The position numbers and the translations under genes are program-made. The notes beneath the pieces were generated by a model. The model had not been told where the DNA came from. It ran no database searches and was given only the letters and a program-made list of their open reading frames with translations. Shown piece by piece: positions 19,604 through 27,638 of a stretch of 64,000 nt of DNA. The stretch's first letter is position 1; each line of letters opens with the position of its first letter. Source of the stretch: Aeromonas veronii (GTDB taxonomy: Bacteria > Pseudomonadota > Gammaproteobacteria > Enterobacterales > Aeromonadaceae); contig NZ_CP157875.1 of the NCBI RefSeq assembly GCF_040215105.1, positions 4,386,501-4,450,500 of the forward strand, given 5' to 3'.

Positions 19604-21433
19604 ATGACCCATCCCTTCCTGTTTCACCCCCAGGTGGCACCCTGGTTCAAAGAGAGTGCCGACGCCCTGCAACTCACCCTGTTCAGCGAGCTGGACGCCC
19701 CCATTCGGGAGGTGTGGCTGCGCCACGAACCGGACAACGAAGAGTACCTGCTGGCCATGCGCCCCGTTTCCACCCGGGACAGGCTGCAGGTGTGGCAGGT
19801 CGAGCTGCCCCTCATCCGGGGCCAGGAGATCCACCTCTACTGCTTCAAGTGCATCACGGACGAAGAGCAGTGGTGGCTGCACGGGGCCGGCGTCAGTGCC
19901 GCCATGCCGCCGCGGGAGCAGCATTTTCGCTTCAACAGCCGCCATCAGCCGCCGACCTGGGTACAGGATCAGGTGTTCTACCAGATCTTCCCCGACCGCT
20001 TCTGCAACGGCGACCCGTCCTTGAGCGTTCGTCATCATGAATACGAGTACAAGGGCAAGGCGGTCATCAGCAAGGCCTGGGGCGAGCCGGTCAGCCGCCA
20101 CGAGGAGGGGCACGGTGCCTGCGAGTTCTACGGCGGGGATCTGGCGGGGATCGACGCCAAGCTGCACTACCTGCAATCCCTCGGCATCACGGCGCTCTAC
20201 CTCAACCCCATCTTCGACTCGCCGAGCAACCACAAGTACGACACCCAGGACTACTTCAAGGTGGACGCCCACCTCGGCACCAACGAACAGTTCGCCGAGC
20301 TGACCCGCAACCTGCACCAGCGTGGCATGAAGATCATCCTGGATGCCGTGGTCAACCACACCTCCACCGAACACCCCTGGTTCTGCCCGCCACTGGGTGC
20401 CCAGAGCAATCCGGACTCTCCCTGGCGCAGCTTCTACACCTTCGACAAGGAAGGGGATTATGTCAGCTGGAAGGGGATCCGCAGTTTGCCCAAGCTGGAT
20501 TTCTCCAGCGAGCAGGTGCAAGACGCTGTCTACCGCGCTGATAACGCCATCCTGCGCTACTGGATGCGGGCGCCGTATCAGATCGACGGCTGGCGCTTCG
20601 ACGTCATCCACATGCTGGGGGAGCGGGGCTCGGCCATCGGCAACAGCGGCCATGTGCGCGCCATTCGCGGCGCCGTGAAGCAGGAGAACCCGGACGCCTA
20701 CGTGCTCGGTGAACACTTCTTCGAGGCGAGCCAGTGGCTGCAGGGGGATCAGGAGGACGGCGCCATGAACTACTATGGCTTCGCCCACCCCATCCGCGCC
20801 TTCCTGGCGGGGCTGGACATCGCCTATCACCCCATCAAGATCAGCGCCGAGGAGCTGGATCGCTGGCTCAAGCTGGCGCGGGCCCATATCCCGTTCAAGA
20901 ACCAGCTGGCCCAGTTCAACCTGCTGGACAGCCACGACACCGCCCGCTTCCTGCACCTGCTGGGGGAGGACAAGCAGCGCATGCGCCTCGCCGCCACCCT
21001 GCTCATCACCTACATCGGCGTGCCCTCCATCTACTACGGTGACGAGGTGGGGCTCTCCGGTGGCAACGATCCGGACTGCCGCCGCTGCTTCCCCTGGGAG
21101 ACCACGAACTGGGATCACGTGCTGCACGATCACTACCGCCGCCTGATCCAGCTGCGCCGCCAGCGCCCGGCCCTGCGCCGGGGGGACATCCAGACCCTCT
21201 ACGCCGGCCCCCACAGCTATGTGTTCGCCCGCACCCTGCAAAGCGACCAGGTGGTGGTCGCCTGCAACCGCCACCCCACGGAGCCGCGCACCATCAGCCT
21301 GCCCCTGTGGCAGACCGCAAGCCCGGCGAGCCGTTTCACCGACGCCTTCAACGGCGACAAGTTCGAAGTGGTGCAGGGGGAGGTGCAGCTCACCATCCCG
21401 GCCAACTCGGCCAGGGTGCTGCTGTCGAGCTGA
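19604..21433 (+). CDS. malZ: Maltodextrin glucosidase (GH13)
   Basis: 609 residues; trims glucose from the reducing end of maltodextrins in the cytoplasm. An N-terminal all-beta domain (about 1-115) precedes the barrel. GH13 signatures are DAVVNH, GWRFDVIHML with nucleophile Asp, YVLGEHFFEAS with acid/base Glu, and LDSHDTARF with the transition-state Asp; YQIFPDRFCNGD starts the catalytic domain. Start ATG 19604 aligns with E. coli MalZ. It lies alone, away from any mal operon in the window, and ends at a strong terminator. Confidence 0.93.
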   Translation: MTHPFLFHPQVAPWFKESADALQLTLFSELDAPIREVWLRHEPDNEEYLLAMRPVSTRDRLQVWQVELPLIRGQEIHLYCFKCITDEEQWWLHGAGVSAAMPPREQHFRFNSRHQPPTWVQDQVFYQIFPDRFCNGDPSLSVRHHEYEYKGKAVISKAWGEPVSRHEEGHGACEFYGGDLAGIDAKLHYLQSLGITALYLNPIFDSPSNHKYDTQDYFKVDAHLGTNEQFAELTRNLHQRGMKIILDAVVNHTSTEHPWFCPPLGAQSNPDSPWRSFYTFDKEGDYVSWKGIRSLPKLDFSSEQVQDAVYRADNAILRYWMRAPYQIDGWRFDVIHMLGERGSAIGNSGHVRAIRGAVKQENPDAYVLGEHFFEASQWLQGDQEDGAMNYYGFAHPIRAFLAGLDIAYHPIKISAEELDRWLKLARAHIPFKNQLAQFNLLDSHDTARFLHLLGEDKQRMRLAATLLITYIGVPSIYYGDEVGLSGGNDPDCRRCFPWETTNWDHVLHDHYRRLIQLRRQRPALRRGDIQTLYAGPHSYVFARTLQSDQVVVACNRHPTEPRTISLPLWQTASPASRFTDAFNGDKFEVVQGEVQLTIPANSARVLLSS

Positions 21434-21446
21434 GTGTCGCGACCAT

Positions 21447-21478
21447 AAAAAAACCGGAGCCTGGGCTCCGGTTTTTTT
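21447..21478 (+). terminator. Terminator after malZ
   Basis: CCGGAGC/GCTCCGG stem extended by A7/T7 pairing, loop CTGG. Bidirectional in form. Confidence 0.92.
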
Positions 21479-21586
21479 ATCTGGCATCGCCATCAGTGGA
21501 TAACGCTGCCATTTCATCACTTTACTGCGTCATCACCCTGACCTGTGCAAACCAGCATAATGAAAAGCCTTTTACGACCAGATCAG

Positions 21587-22120
21587 TCAGTAGTTGATGC
21601 TGACATAGGGCACTTCCGGCACGTCCCAGTGCAGCTTGAGGAAGACGGTCAGCACGAAGAAGAAGTTCGCCAGCAGGTTGGCGAAGCGGTAGAGAATGGG
21701 ATCAAAACGCACCCCGCTCTCCTCGAGGCGCACCAGCAGCCGCACCACCTTCTTGCTGCCGCAGCGGCACAGGTGCAGGGTGGGGATGGGCTGGGGCCCC
21801 TGGGGCAGCACGAAGCCGGTCACCCGGCCGCGGCTCGCCTCGTTGTAGTGATCGTAACGTCCCTTCAGCCACTCCAGATCCTCCTCGAAGATGCCGAGCC
21901 TGCCGCGCACCGAGCCGTTGAGGTTGTAGATGAGTCGTTGCAGGGTCGCCAGATCTGCCGCCATCTCGCGGGTCTCGGCCTCGGCAGGCAGCGCGGCGAG
22001 CACGGCCCCCACCTGACAGCAAAGCTCGTCGGTGGCGATCTCGTAATCGCACTGGAACTGGGTCTCGAAGATGAAGGGGTAGCAGAGCTCGCGCTTGTCT
22101 CTTGGCTTCTTGGGGTTCAT
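21587..22120 (-). CDS. Cobalamin-adenosyltransferase-like protein, possibly degenerate
   Basis: 177-residue helical protein resembling the PduO-type cob(I)alamin adenosyltransferase core. It shows IATDELCCQVGAVLAAL like the DELN-x-QIG helix, LIYNLNGSVRGRL, and a C-terminal FVLPQGPQPIPTLHLCRCGSKKVVRLL like the family's LPGG...LHxAR...RRAER segment. The N-terminal TKTGD-x-G ATP loop of the family is absent, and the catalytic Arg-Arg-Ala-Glu-Arg block reads GSKKVVRLL. Catalytic activity is therefore doubtful. It is transcribed opposite malZ with the DUF5610-type gene upstream. Family placement is by pattern and should be tested. Confidence 0.6.
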   Translation of the reverse strand: MNPKKPRDKRELCYPFIFETQFQCDYEIATDELCCQVGAVLAALPAEAETREMAADLATLQRLIYNLNGSVRGRLGIFEEDLEWLKGRYDHYNEASRGRVTGFVLPQGPQPIPTLHLCRCGSKKVVRLLVRLEESGVRFDPILYRFANLLANFFFVLTVFLKLHWDVPEVPYVSINY

Positions 22121-22232
22121 GGCCGCATCTGTCTTGGGGAAAAGGGCAGTGTGCCAGCCCTGTCACTGCCGAGCAAACAGGACTGGCAAACCATCCACGC
22201 GGCCCCGGCTCGCGGGGCTGCGACCACGCCGT

Positions 22233-23366
22233 CTAGCCGGCCGCCATCTGCTGGCCGAGCAGGTGCGATGCCTCCAGCATCCGCTGGTTGAAGCCCATGA
22301 AACCGGCACCCAGGGCGGCATCGTTCTGGCCCCGCGCCGCCAGCACGACCGGGGTGAGCGCCTGCTGCTGGGAGGCGGGCAGCAGGGCATCGGCCTGCTG
22401 CTGCCACTGACTGAGCCTCGGCAGGTAGTCCGCCAGGGGCTTGAGGCTCTCCTGCAGCGAGTGGGCTCCCTGATAGGTCTGGCTCAGCCGGCTCGACTGC
22501 CTGAGCTTGAGGGAGTAGGCAGCGAGCTGGCTGTCATCCAGCGGCAAGCCGCTCAGCTTGTCTGCCAGGGTGGAGCCATCGCCGTTGAAGAAGTGGCTGG
22601 CCAGATCATCCAGCCCCTTCACCAGCTTGATGATGGCGTCGATCTCGCTGCCACCGAACTCCCCTTCCACCGACAGATCAACCCCCTGGCTCGACGCCAG
22701 GCTGAACTGGTTGCCCTCCTCCCCGTGGCGGGACTTGAACTGCCAGCTGTCGCTGAAGCGCAGGATCACCTTGTCCCCGTCGCGGGTCTCGATCTCGAGG
22801 GCCCCCTGTCGGCGGCTCGCCATCTCGGCATCCCCGAGCTCGGTGGGAGAGAGCTGGCCGAAGAACTCCTTCTCGAAGGACTCGAGCCCTTCCTGGATCA
22901 GCTTGTAACTCTGATCCATGCCGGTCTTGATGTCTTCGTTGTCCGCCCAGCTGCCGAGCTGCTCCCTGGCGCCGCCGAAGCCCATGTCGACCCCCTTGCG
23001 GGCCTGGGCCATCATCTCGGCCAGATCCTCGTCGCTCTTGCCGTCCGCCCGCGCCGCCCCCAACCGCCCGGTGACGAACTGCAACACGTTGTCCGCCACC
23101 GACTGGTAGTCGAACAGGGTCTCCGGGGTAATCTCCTCTACCGGTTCCAGCTTGAACTCCTGGCTCCTGGGCGCCTGATAATGCTGGCCGTTGATCGCCA
23201 GGGAGAACTGCAGCGCCTGCTGGATCAGCCGCTGCGCCCATTTCGGTGGCTGATTGAGGGAGACCTGATCCCCCTCCTGCGCCGGTTTCTGCGCGCTGGT
23301 CTGGACTGCCTTGGGGGAGGCACCCGCTCCCTTGGGTTGGGCCGCGCCCACGCCGTCAATTTGCAT
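22233..23366 (-). CDS. DUF5610-type protein of unknown function
   Basis: 377-residue soluble protein with a low-complexity N-terminus rich in Lys, Pro, Ala and Gln (about 1-40). A helical block (LNQPPKWAQRLIQQALQFSLAING, TPETLFDYQSVADNVLQFVTGRL) comes next, then a central region with a beta-like DGDKVILRFSDSWQFKSRHGEEGNQFSLAS motif. A helical C-terminus rich in Gln and Leu ends the protein. The DUF5610 label is from memory of Vibrio/Aeromonas proteins with a similar TPETLFDYQSVADNVL-like segment. The start at 23366 is fixed by GGAGGAAGAGAG immediately upstream. It diverges from trmA; no role can be assigned. Confidence 0.65.
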   Translation of the reverse strand: MQIDGVGAAQPKGAGASPKAVQTSAQKPAQEGDQVSLNQPPKWAQRLIQQALQFSLAINGQHYQAPRSQEFKLEPVEEITPETLFDYQSVADNVLQFVTGRLGAARADGKSDEDLAEMMAQARKGVDMGFGGAREQLGSWADNEDIKTGMDQSYKLIQEGLESFEKEFFGQLSPTELGDAEMASRRQGALEIETRDGDKVILRFSDSWQFKSRHGEEGNQFSLASSQGVDLSVEGEFGGSEIDAIIKLVKGLDDLASHFFNGDGSTLADKLSGLPLDDSQLAAYSLKLRQSSRLSQTYQGAHSLQESLKPLADYLPRLSQWQQQADALLPASQQQALTPVVLAARGQNDAALGAGFMGFNQRMLEASHLLGQQMAAG

Positions 23367-23536
23367 CTCTCTTCCTCCCGCCAATGGTGGTAGATCGGTT
23401 ATCGGCCCGAGTGAACACTTCTTGACCATAAAAGTTTGGAGAATCTGCGCCGCCCTTTTACAATCTTGCCCCTTTGGTTGGCTGTTCGGCCTCCCCCGGT
23501 TTTTACCCGGCTCAGCCCGGCGCATGCGAGGTATCC

Positions 23537-24643
23537 ATGACTCAATCCCAGCGAACTCCTGCTGACTACCAGGCCCAGCTCGACGAGAAGAACTCTCGGC
23601 TCACCGAGCTGTTCGCCGGCTTCAACCCGCCGGCCCTGGAAGTGCATGCCTCCCCCGCCGAGCACTACCGGATGCGCGCCGAGTTTCGCATCTGGCACGA
23701 GGGGGATGATCTCTTCCACTGCATGTATGCCCCGGCCACCAAGGAGATCATCCGGGTCGATCAGTTCCCCACCGCCAGCCTGCTCATCAATCGCCTGATG
23801 CCGGTGCTGGTCGAGGGGCTGCGTCCGCACCCGGTGCTGCGCCGCAAACTGTTCCAGATTGACTACCTCTCCACCCAGTCCGGCCAGATCTGTGTGAGCC
23901 TGCTCTATCACCGCAAGCTGGAAGCCGAGTGGCAGCAGGCCGCCGAGGCCCTGCAGGCTGATCTGCGTGCCCAGGGCTTCGATCTGCAACTGATTGGCCG
24001 CGCTCACAAGCAGAAGATCTGTCTGGGGGAGGAGTTCGTCATCGAGCGACTCAACGTGCAAGGGCGCGAGCTCATCTACAAGCAGGTGGAGAACAGCTTC
24101 ACCCAGCCCAATGCCGCCATCAACGAACAGATGCTGGGCTGGGCACTGGACGTGACCCAGGGGAGCGAGGGAGATCTGCTGGAGCTCTACTGCGGCAACG
24201 GCAACTTCTCCATCGCCCTGGCCCAGAACTTCCGCAAGGTGCTGGCCACCGAGATCGCCAAGCCGAGCGTGGACTCCGCCCAGTACAACATCGCCGCCAA
24301 CGGGGTGGACAACCTCATCATACTGCGCATGTCCGCCGAGGAGTTCACCATGGCGATGCGCGGCGAGCGGGCGTTCAATCGCCTCAAGGGCGTCGACTTG
24401 CAGAGCTACCAATGCAACACCATCTTCGTGGATCCGCCCCGCGCCGGCCTCGATGATGCCACCGTCAAGCTGGTGCAGGAGTACGACAACATCCTCTACA
24501 TCTCCTGCAACCCACAGACCCTGCAGGCCAACATGGCGGTGCTCGGCGAGACCCACGAGATCGCCCGCTTCGCCCTGTTCGACCAGTTCCCCTGGACCCA
24601 CCACATGGAAGCCGGGGTCTATCTGAAACGCAAGGCGAGCTAA
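23537..24643 (+). CDS. trmA: tRNA (uracil-5-)-methyltransferase TrmA
   Basis: 368 residues (E. coli 366); methylates U54 in the tRNA T loop. The SAM motif is [16 protein letters not shown] (about 213-228), the nucleophilic Cys is in [11 protein letters not shown], and the general-base Glu in [11 protein letters not shown]. The target-recognition N-terminal part carries [16 protein letters not shown] 23537 aligns with E. coli; an in-frame upstream extension lacks conserved sequence. Confidence 0.95.
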   Translation: MTQSQRTPADYQAQLDEKNSRLTELFAGFNPPALEVHASPAEHYRMRAEFRIWHEGDDLFHCMYAPATKEIIRVDQFPTASLLINRLMPVLVEGLRPHPVLRRKLFQIDYLSTQSGQICVSLLYHRKLEAEWQQAAEALQADLRAQGFDLQLIGRAHKQKICLGEEFVIERLNVQGRELIYKQVENSFTQPNAAINEQMLGWALDVTQGSEGDLLELYCGNGNFSIALAQNFRKVLATEIAKPSVDSAQYNIAANGVDNLIILRMSAEEFTMAMRGERAFNRLKGVDLQSYQCNTIFVDPPRAGLDDATVKLVQEYDNILYISCNPQTLQANMAVLGETHEIARFALFDQFPWTHHMEAGVYLKRKAS

Positions 24644-24670
24644 ACCGAACAATATTCAAAGCAACATGAC

Positions 24671-24691
24671 GACGGGGCCCAGGGCCCCGTC
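24671..24691 (+). terminator. Probable terminator after trmA
   Basis: Stem GACGGGGCC/GGCCCCGTC with loop CAG; the following tract is only moderately T-rich, so termination may be partial. Confidence 0.6.
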
Positions 24692-24778
24692 TGATTATTT
24701 ATCGCTGTGCAGGTCGTGGCGGGAGCCGTTATGCTGGCGGGACGCGCATTCGCGCCATTGCCGGGGTGCCATGTCACC

Positions 24779-25486
24779 ATGCCACGCGTTCTCTTTGTTG
24801 AAGATGATCCCGAGATTGGCCAGCTCATCAGCAGCTGGCTCGGCCGCCACGATATCGAGGTCCTGCTGGAGACCCGGGGGGACAAAGCCCTGGCCCGGGT
24901 CGAGGCCGAACAGCCGGATCTGGTGCTGCTGGACATCATGCTGCCGGGTCAGGATGGCCTCTCCCTGTGCCGGGATCTGCGCCCACGCTTTGCCGGCCCC
25001 ATCGTCATGCTCACCTCCCTCGACAGCGACATGAACCAGATCCTGAGTCTGGAGCTCGGTGCCAACGACTACATCCTCAAGACCACGCCGCCCTCCGTGC
25101 TGCTGGCCCGGCTGCGGGTCCAGTTCCGCCAGCAGGGTCAGGCGTCGCAGGCCGCCCCGGCCAGCCCGCCGCCCCAGCGTCTGCAGTTCGGCCGTCTGCA
25201 GATAGACGGCCCGGCGCGGGACGTGCGCCTCGATGGCAGCAGCATTCCCCTCTCCACCGCCGACTTCGATCTCTTGTGGGAGCTCGCCTGCCACGCCGGC
25301 CACATCCAGGGGCGGGAGGCGCTGTTTCGCAGCCTGCGGGGACGGGACTACGACGGCCAGGATCGCAGCATGGACGTGGCCATCTCCCGCCTGCGCCGCA
25401 AGCTGGGCGATGATCCCAACAACCCGAGCCGGATCAAGACAGTACGCCAGAAAGGCTACCTGCTGGTGCCCCAGGCCTGGGAATGA
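24779..25486 (+). CDS. rstA: Response regulator RstA
   Basis: 235-residue OmpR-family regulator, strikingly similar to E. coli RstA. The receiver has acidic pocket EDD (8-10), phospho-acceptor Asp52 in LVLLDIMLPGQDG and the TSLDSDMNQIL and YILKTTPP segments. The winged-helix DNA-binding domain spans about 130-235, ending VRQKGYLLVPQAWE. ATG 24779 aligns with E. coli. The cognate kinase gene follows after 146 bp; that spacer contains a degraded copy of the rstA 3' end. Two candidate target sites precede the downstream asr genes. Confidence 0.95.
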   Translation: MPRVLFVEDDPEIGQLISSWLGRHDIEVLLETRGDKALARVEAEQPDLVLLDIMLPGQDGLSLCRDLRPRFAGPIVMLTSLDSDMNQILSLELGANDYILKTTPPSVLLARLRVQFRQQGQASQAAPASPPPQRLQFGRLQIDGPARDVRLDGSSIPLSTADFDLLWELACHAGHIQGREALFRSLRGRDYDGQDRSMDVAISRLRRKLGDDPNNPSRIKTVRQKGYLLVPQAWE

Positions 25487-25602
25487 ATCCCCATTCGCCC
25501 GCCTGCACACCCGCATCCCGGGCGATGTTCCCCGACCACCCCGGCAGACTCATGGCGGTGCGCCAGGAAGGCTGCCTGCCGGTCTCCCTGGCCTGGGAAT
25601 AG
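25487..25602 (+). pseudogene. Decayed tandem copy of the rstA 3' end
   Basis: The spacer repeats the last ~116 bp of rstA (25371-25486) in degraded form. CCCGCCTGC, GGGCGATG, CGCCAG-AAGGCT and GGCCTGGGAAT are shared in order, including a stop codon. The final codons would read VRQEGCLPVSLAWE against VRQKGYLLVPQAWE in the intact gene. A one-base length difference in the middle breaks the frame. It is a relic, not a gene. Confidence 0.8.
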
Positions 25603-25632
25603 GGGTCTCATCATCTCGCAAGGAGGGCCATC

Positions 25633-26958
25633 GTGCGCCGCCTGTTTATCCAGTTCTACCTGTTGCTCATCGGCTGCTTCGGCCTCGCCATTCTGCTGAT
25701 CGGCCTGGTCTATCAGGTCAGCGCCGAACGGGCGGGGGATCGCTATCTCGAACACATGATGCAAGGCTCCCTCGGCCTGCTCACCGGCGAGCTGGCGCGC
25801 CTGCCACCGGAGCACTGGCCCGCCCGCATGGGGGAGCAGAGCCGTCAGCTCAACCTGCCGCTGCAGATCGGCGCCCTCAGCAGCCAGCCTCTTGCCCGGG
25901 AGGACCAGGCCTTCCTCGCGGCGGGCAACATCGTCATCGTCGAGGAGGACGACACCTTCCTGCAGCGTATCCCCGCTACCGATCAGGTGCTGATCGTCGG
26001 CCCCGTCCCCTACCTCTCCTACCTGCACGAGCTGCACTGGGTGGATGTGGGGTTGCTGCTGCTCATCGGTCTCTCCCTCGGCCTGCCCATACTGCTCTGG
26101 CTCCGGCCCCATTGGCGCGGCCTGCAACAACTCGAACAGACCGCCCGCCGCGTCGGGGACGGGGATCTCTCCAGCCGCACCGGCCTGTCCCCCGGCAGCA
26201 GCCTGGCCCGGGTCGGCCGCACCTTCGATCTGATGGCCGAGCAGTTGCAGGCCATGCTGGCCAGCCGCAAACAGCTGACCGACGCCATCGCCCACGAGCT
26301 GCGCACCCCCCTCGTCAGGTTGCGCTACCGGCTCGCCATGCTGGAGCCGCAACCCGCAGAGGCGGACAGACAGGGGATTGAGCGCGACCTCGGAGCGCTG
26401 GATTCCCTCATCGAGGAGATGCTGACCTATGCCCGGCTCGATAGACCCGAACTGCCGCTGCAGTGCAGCGACCTGGAGCTCGGGCGCTGGGCCGACGCGC
26501 ACCTGAGCGATTGGCAGGCCCTGCAGCCACAGAAGTCCCTCAGCTTCACGCCCCCCGTCGAGCCCCTGCCCTGGCGCGGGGATGCCCGGCTGCTGGCGCG
26601 GGCACTGGAGAATCTCATCGGCAACGCCCTGCGCCATGCGCAGCACAGGGTGACCCTGACCATGGCACGAGCGGGGGAACACTATCTGCTGACGGTGAGC
26701 GACGACGGCCCCGGCATCGATCCGGCGTTGGCCCCCCAGATCTTCGAGCCCTTCGTGCGCCTCGACCAGAGCCGGGACCGGCGTACCGGCGGTGCCGGTC
26801 TCGGGCTCGCCATCGTGCGCAGCATCGCCCGTCACCACGGCGGCGAGGTGCAGCTGCTGCCTGGCGAAACGGGGGCCCGTTTCTGCCTGACCCTGCCCGT
26901 ACATTTGGATACAAGCCGTCACCAGCCACTCACTGAAGCCGGGGCCGGATCCCCCTAG
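25633..26958 (+). CDS. rstB: Sensor histidine kinase RstB
   Basis: 441-residue membrane kinase. Membrane segments at about 7-28 and 137-157 flank a ~105-residue periplasmic sensor, followed by HAMP. The phospho-acceptor is His221 in DAIAHELRTPLVRLRYRL; N box ENLIGNALRHA, G1 DDGPGID and G2 GGAGLGLAIV follow. Start is GTG 25633 behind AGGAGGG. In E. coli RstB is controlled by PhoP and responds to acid/low Mg conditions. The gene's 3' end overlaps the first RstA box of the asr locus. Confidence 0.94.
   Translation: MRRLFIQFYLLLIGCFGLAILLIGLVYQVSAERAGDRYLEHMMQGSLGLLTGELARLPPEHWPARMGEQSRQLNLPLQIGALSSQPLAREDQAFLAAGNIVIVEEDDTFLQRIPATDQVLIVGPVPYLSYLHELHWVDVGLLLLIGLSLGLPILLWLRPHWRGLQQLEQTARRVGDGDLSSRTGLSPGSSLARVGRTFDLMAEQLQAMLASRKQLTDAIAHELRTPLVRLRYRLAMLEPQPAEADRQGIERDLGALDSLIEEMLTYARLDRPELPLQCSDLELGRWADAHLSDWQALQPQKSLSFTPPVEPLPWRGDARLLARALENLIGNALRHAQHRVTLTMARAGEHYLLTVSDDGPGIDPALAPQIFEPFVRLDQSRDRRTGGAGLGLAIVRSIARHHGGEVQLLPGETGARFCLTLPVHLDTSRHQPLTEAGAGSP
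26900..26913 (+). promoter_or_regulatory. RstA box 1
   Basis: TACATTTGGATACA matches the published E. coli RstA consensus TACATNTNGTTACA with one mismatch. It lies inside the end of rstB, 42 nt before a -10-like TAGGAT (26956-26961). Confidence 0.7.
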
Positions 26959-26968
26959 GATGAAGGTC

Positions 26969-26985
26969 ATGGAGCTGAACTCCAT
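26969..26985 (+). other. 5'-UTR hairpin of the first asr-like gene
   Basis: ATGGAG / CTCCAT with 5-nt loop, extendable by two further pairs after a mismatch. The second asr-like gene has an equivalent but longer hairpin in the same place. Confidence 0.6.
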
Positions 26986-27013
26986 AACATCAACCCGAAT
27001 GAGGAACTGGAAT

Positions 27014-27190
27014 ATGAACAAGCTGATCCCCCTGAGCCTGGCCGCTGTCTTCGCCCTGACCTCCGGCTTCACCATGGCTGCCACCCCCACCAAGGGTGCC
27101 GCTCCCAAGGCTACCCAGACCAAGGTCGTGAAGAAACATCACAAGACCGCCAAGGCGCCGGCCGTCAAGGTCGCCCCCAAAACCAAGTAA
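27014..27190 (+). CDS. asr: Asr-like acid-shock protein, copy 1
   Basis: 58-residue precursor with a signal peptide (MNKLIPLSLAAVFALTSGF, cleaved after MAA or nearby) and a short, very basic, Ala/Lys/His/Thr-rich mature part (KVVKKHHKTAKAPAVKVAPK). This is the composition of E. coli Asr, a periplasmic acid-shock protein induced through RstA, though half its length. ATG 27014 has GAGGAA upstream. Position directly after rstB and the RstA box support the assignment. A terminator follows. Confidence 0.8.
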   Translation: MNKLIPLSLAAVFALTSGFTMAATPTKGAAPKATQTKVVKKHHKTAKAPAVKVAPKTK

Positions 27191-27211
27191 GCGCGTTGAG
27201 ATTTCACTGCC

Positions 27212-27240
27212 AAGGGGCCCGACAGGGCCCCTTTGTTTTT
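27212..27240 (+). terminator. Terminator after asr-like copy 1
   Basis: Stem AAGGGGCCC/GGGCCCCTT, loop GACA, then TGTTTTT. Confidence 0.9.
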
Positions 27241-27268
27241 GCCCCTCGCCAGACAGGCCCGCTGGTCG

Positions 27269-27282
27269 TACATACGGATACA
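27269..27282 (+). promoter_or_regulatory. RstA box 2
   Basis: TACATACGGATACA matches the RstA consensus with two mismatches and continues into AAGCCGTCACC exactly as box 1 does. It is again 42 nt before a -10-like CAGAAT (27325-27330). Confidence 0.68.
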
Positions 27283-27330
27283 AGCCGTCACCCACTGCTC
27301 ACTGAAGTCCATCGGCTTTCCCCCCAGAAT

Positions 27331-27359
27331 GAAGTCATGGAGAAGCGCTCCATGACTTC
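27331..27359 (+). other. Perfect 12-bp 5'-UTR hairpin of the second asr-like gene
   Basis: GAAGTCATGGAG / CTCCATGACTTC with loop AAGCG, starting at the base after the -10, so it would cap the 5' end of the mRNA. Position and loop size match the shorter hairpin of copy 1. Confidence 0.7.
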
Positions 27360-27374
27360 CACGAGGTAGTGAAT

Positions 27375-27563
27375 ATGAACAAGCTGATCCCCCTGAGCCT
27401 TGCCGCCGTCTTCGCCCTGACCTCCGGCTTCACCCTGGCCGCCACTCCGACCCAGGCCGCCGCCCCTCACGCCACCCAGACCAAGGTGGTGAAGAAACAC
27501 CACCAGGCGGCCCACGCCAAGGTGGCGCCCAACGCCAAGAAGGTCACCCCCAAGAGCGCCTGA
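27375..27563 (+). CDS. asr: Asr-like acid-shock protein, copy 2
   Basis: 62-residue paralogue of the preceding gene. The signal peptide is identical apart from TLAA for TMAA, and the mature part is basic (KVVKKHHQAAHAKVAPNAKK). ATG 27375 has GAGG upstream. Gene, leader hairpin, -10 and RstA box are all duplicated relative to copy 1. A strong bidirectional terminator separates it from the convergent malic-enzyme gene. Confidence 0.8.
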   Translation: MNKLIPLSLAAVFALTSGFTLAATPTQAAAPHATQTKVVKKHHQAAHAKVAPNAKKVTPKSA

Positions 27564-27579
27564 TCCGCGTCAGCCATGA

Positions 27580-27612
27580 AAAAGGGGCCCCATCACGGGG
27601 CCCCTTCTGTTT
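27580..27612. terminator. Bidirectional terminator between asr-like copy 2 and the malic-enzyme gene
   Basis: 10-bp stem AAGGGGCCCC/GGGGCCCCTT, loop ATCAC, with A-rich and T-rich flanks. Confidence 0.9.
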
Positions 27613-27638
27613 TCATCGGCTCATCGTCAAACCCGGGC

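Noticed and set aside
19487-21520. A 677-codon open frame antisense to malZ, and many similar long antisense frames
   Set aside because: Long antisense frames are expected in GC-rich coding DNA with G/C third positions; this one mirrors a well-conserved malZ and encodes no recognisable domain.
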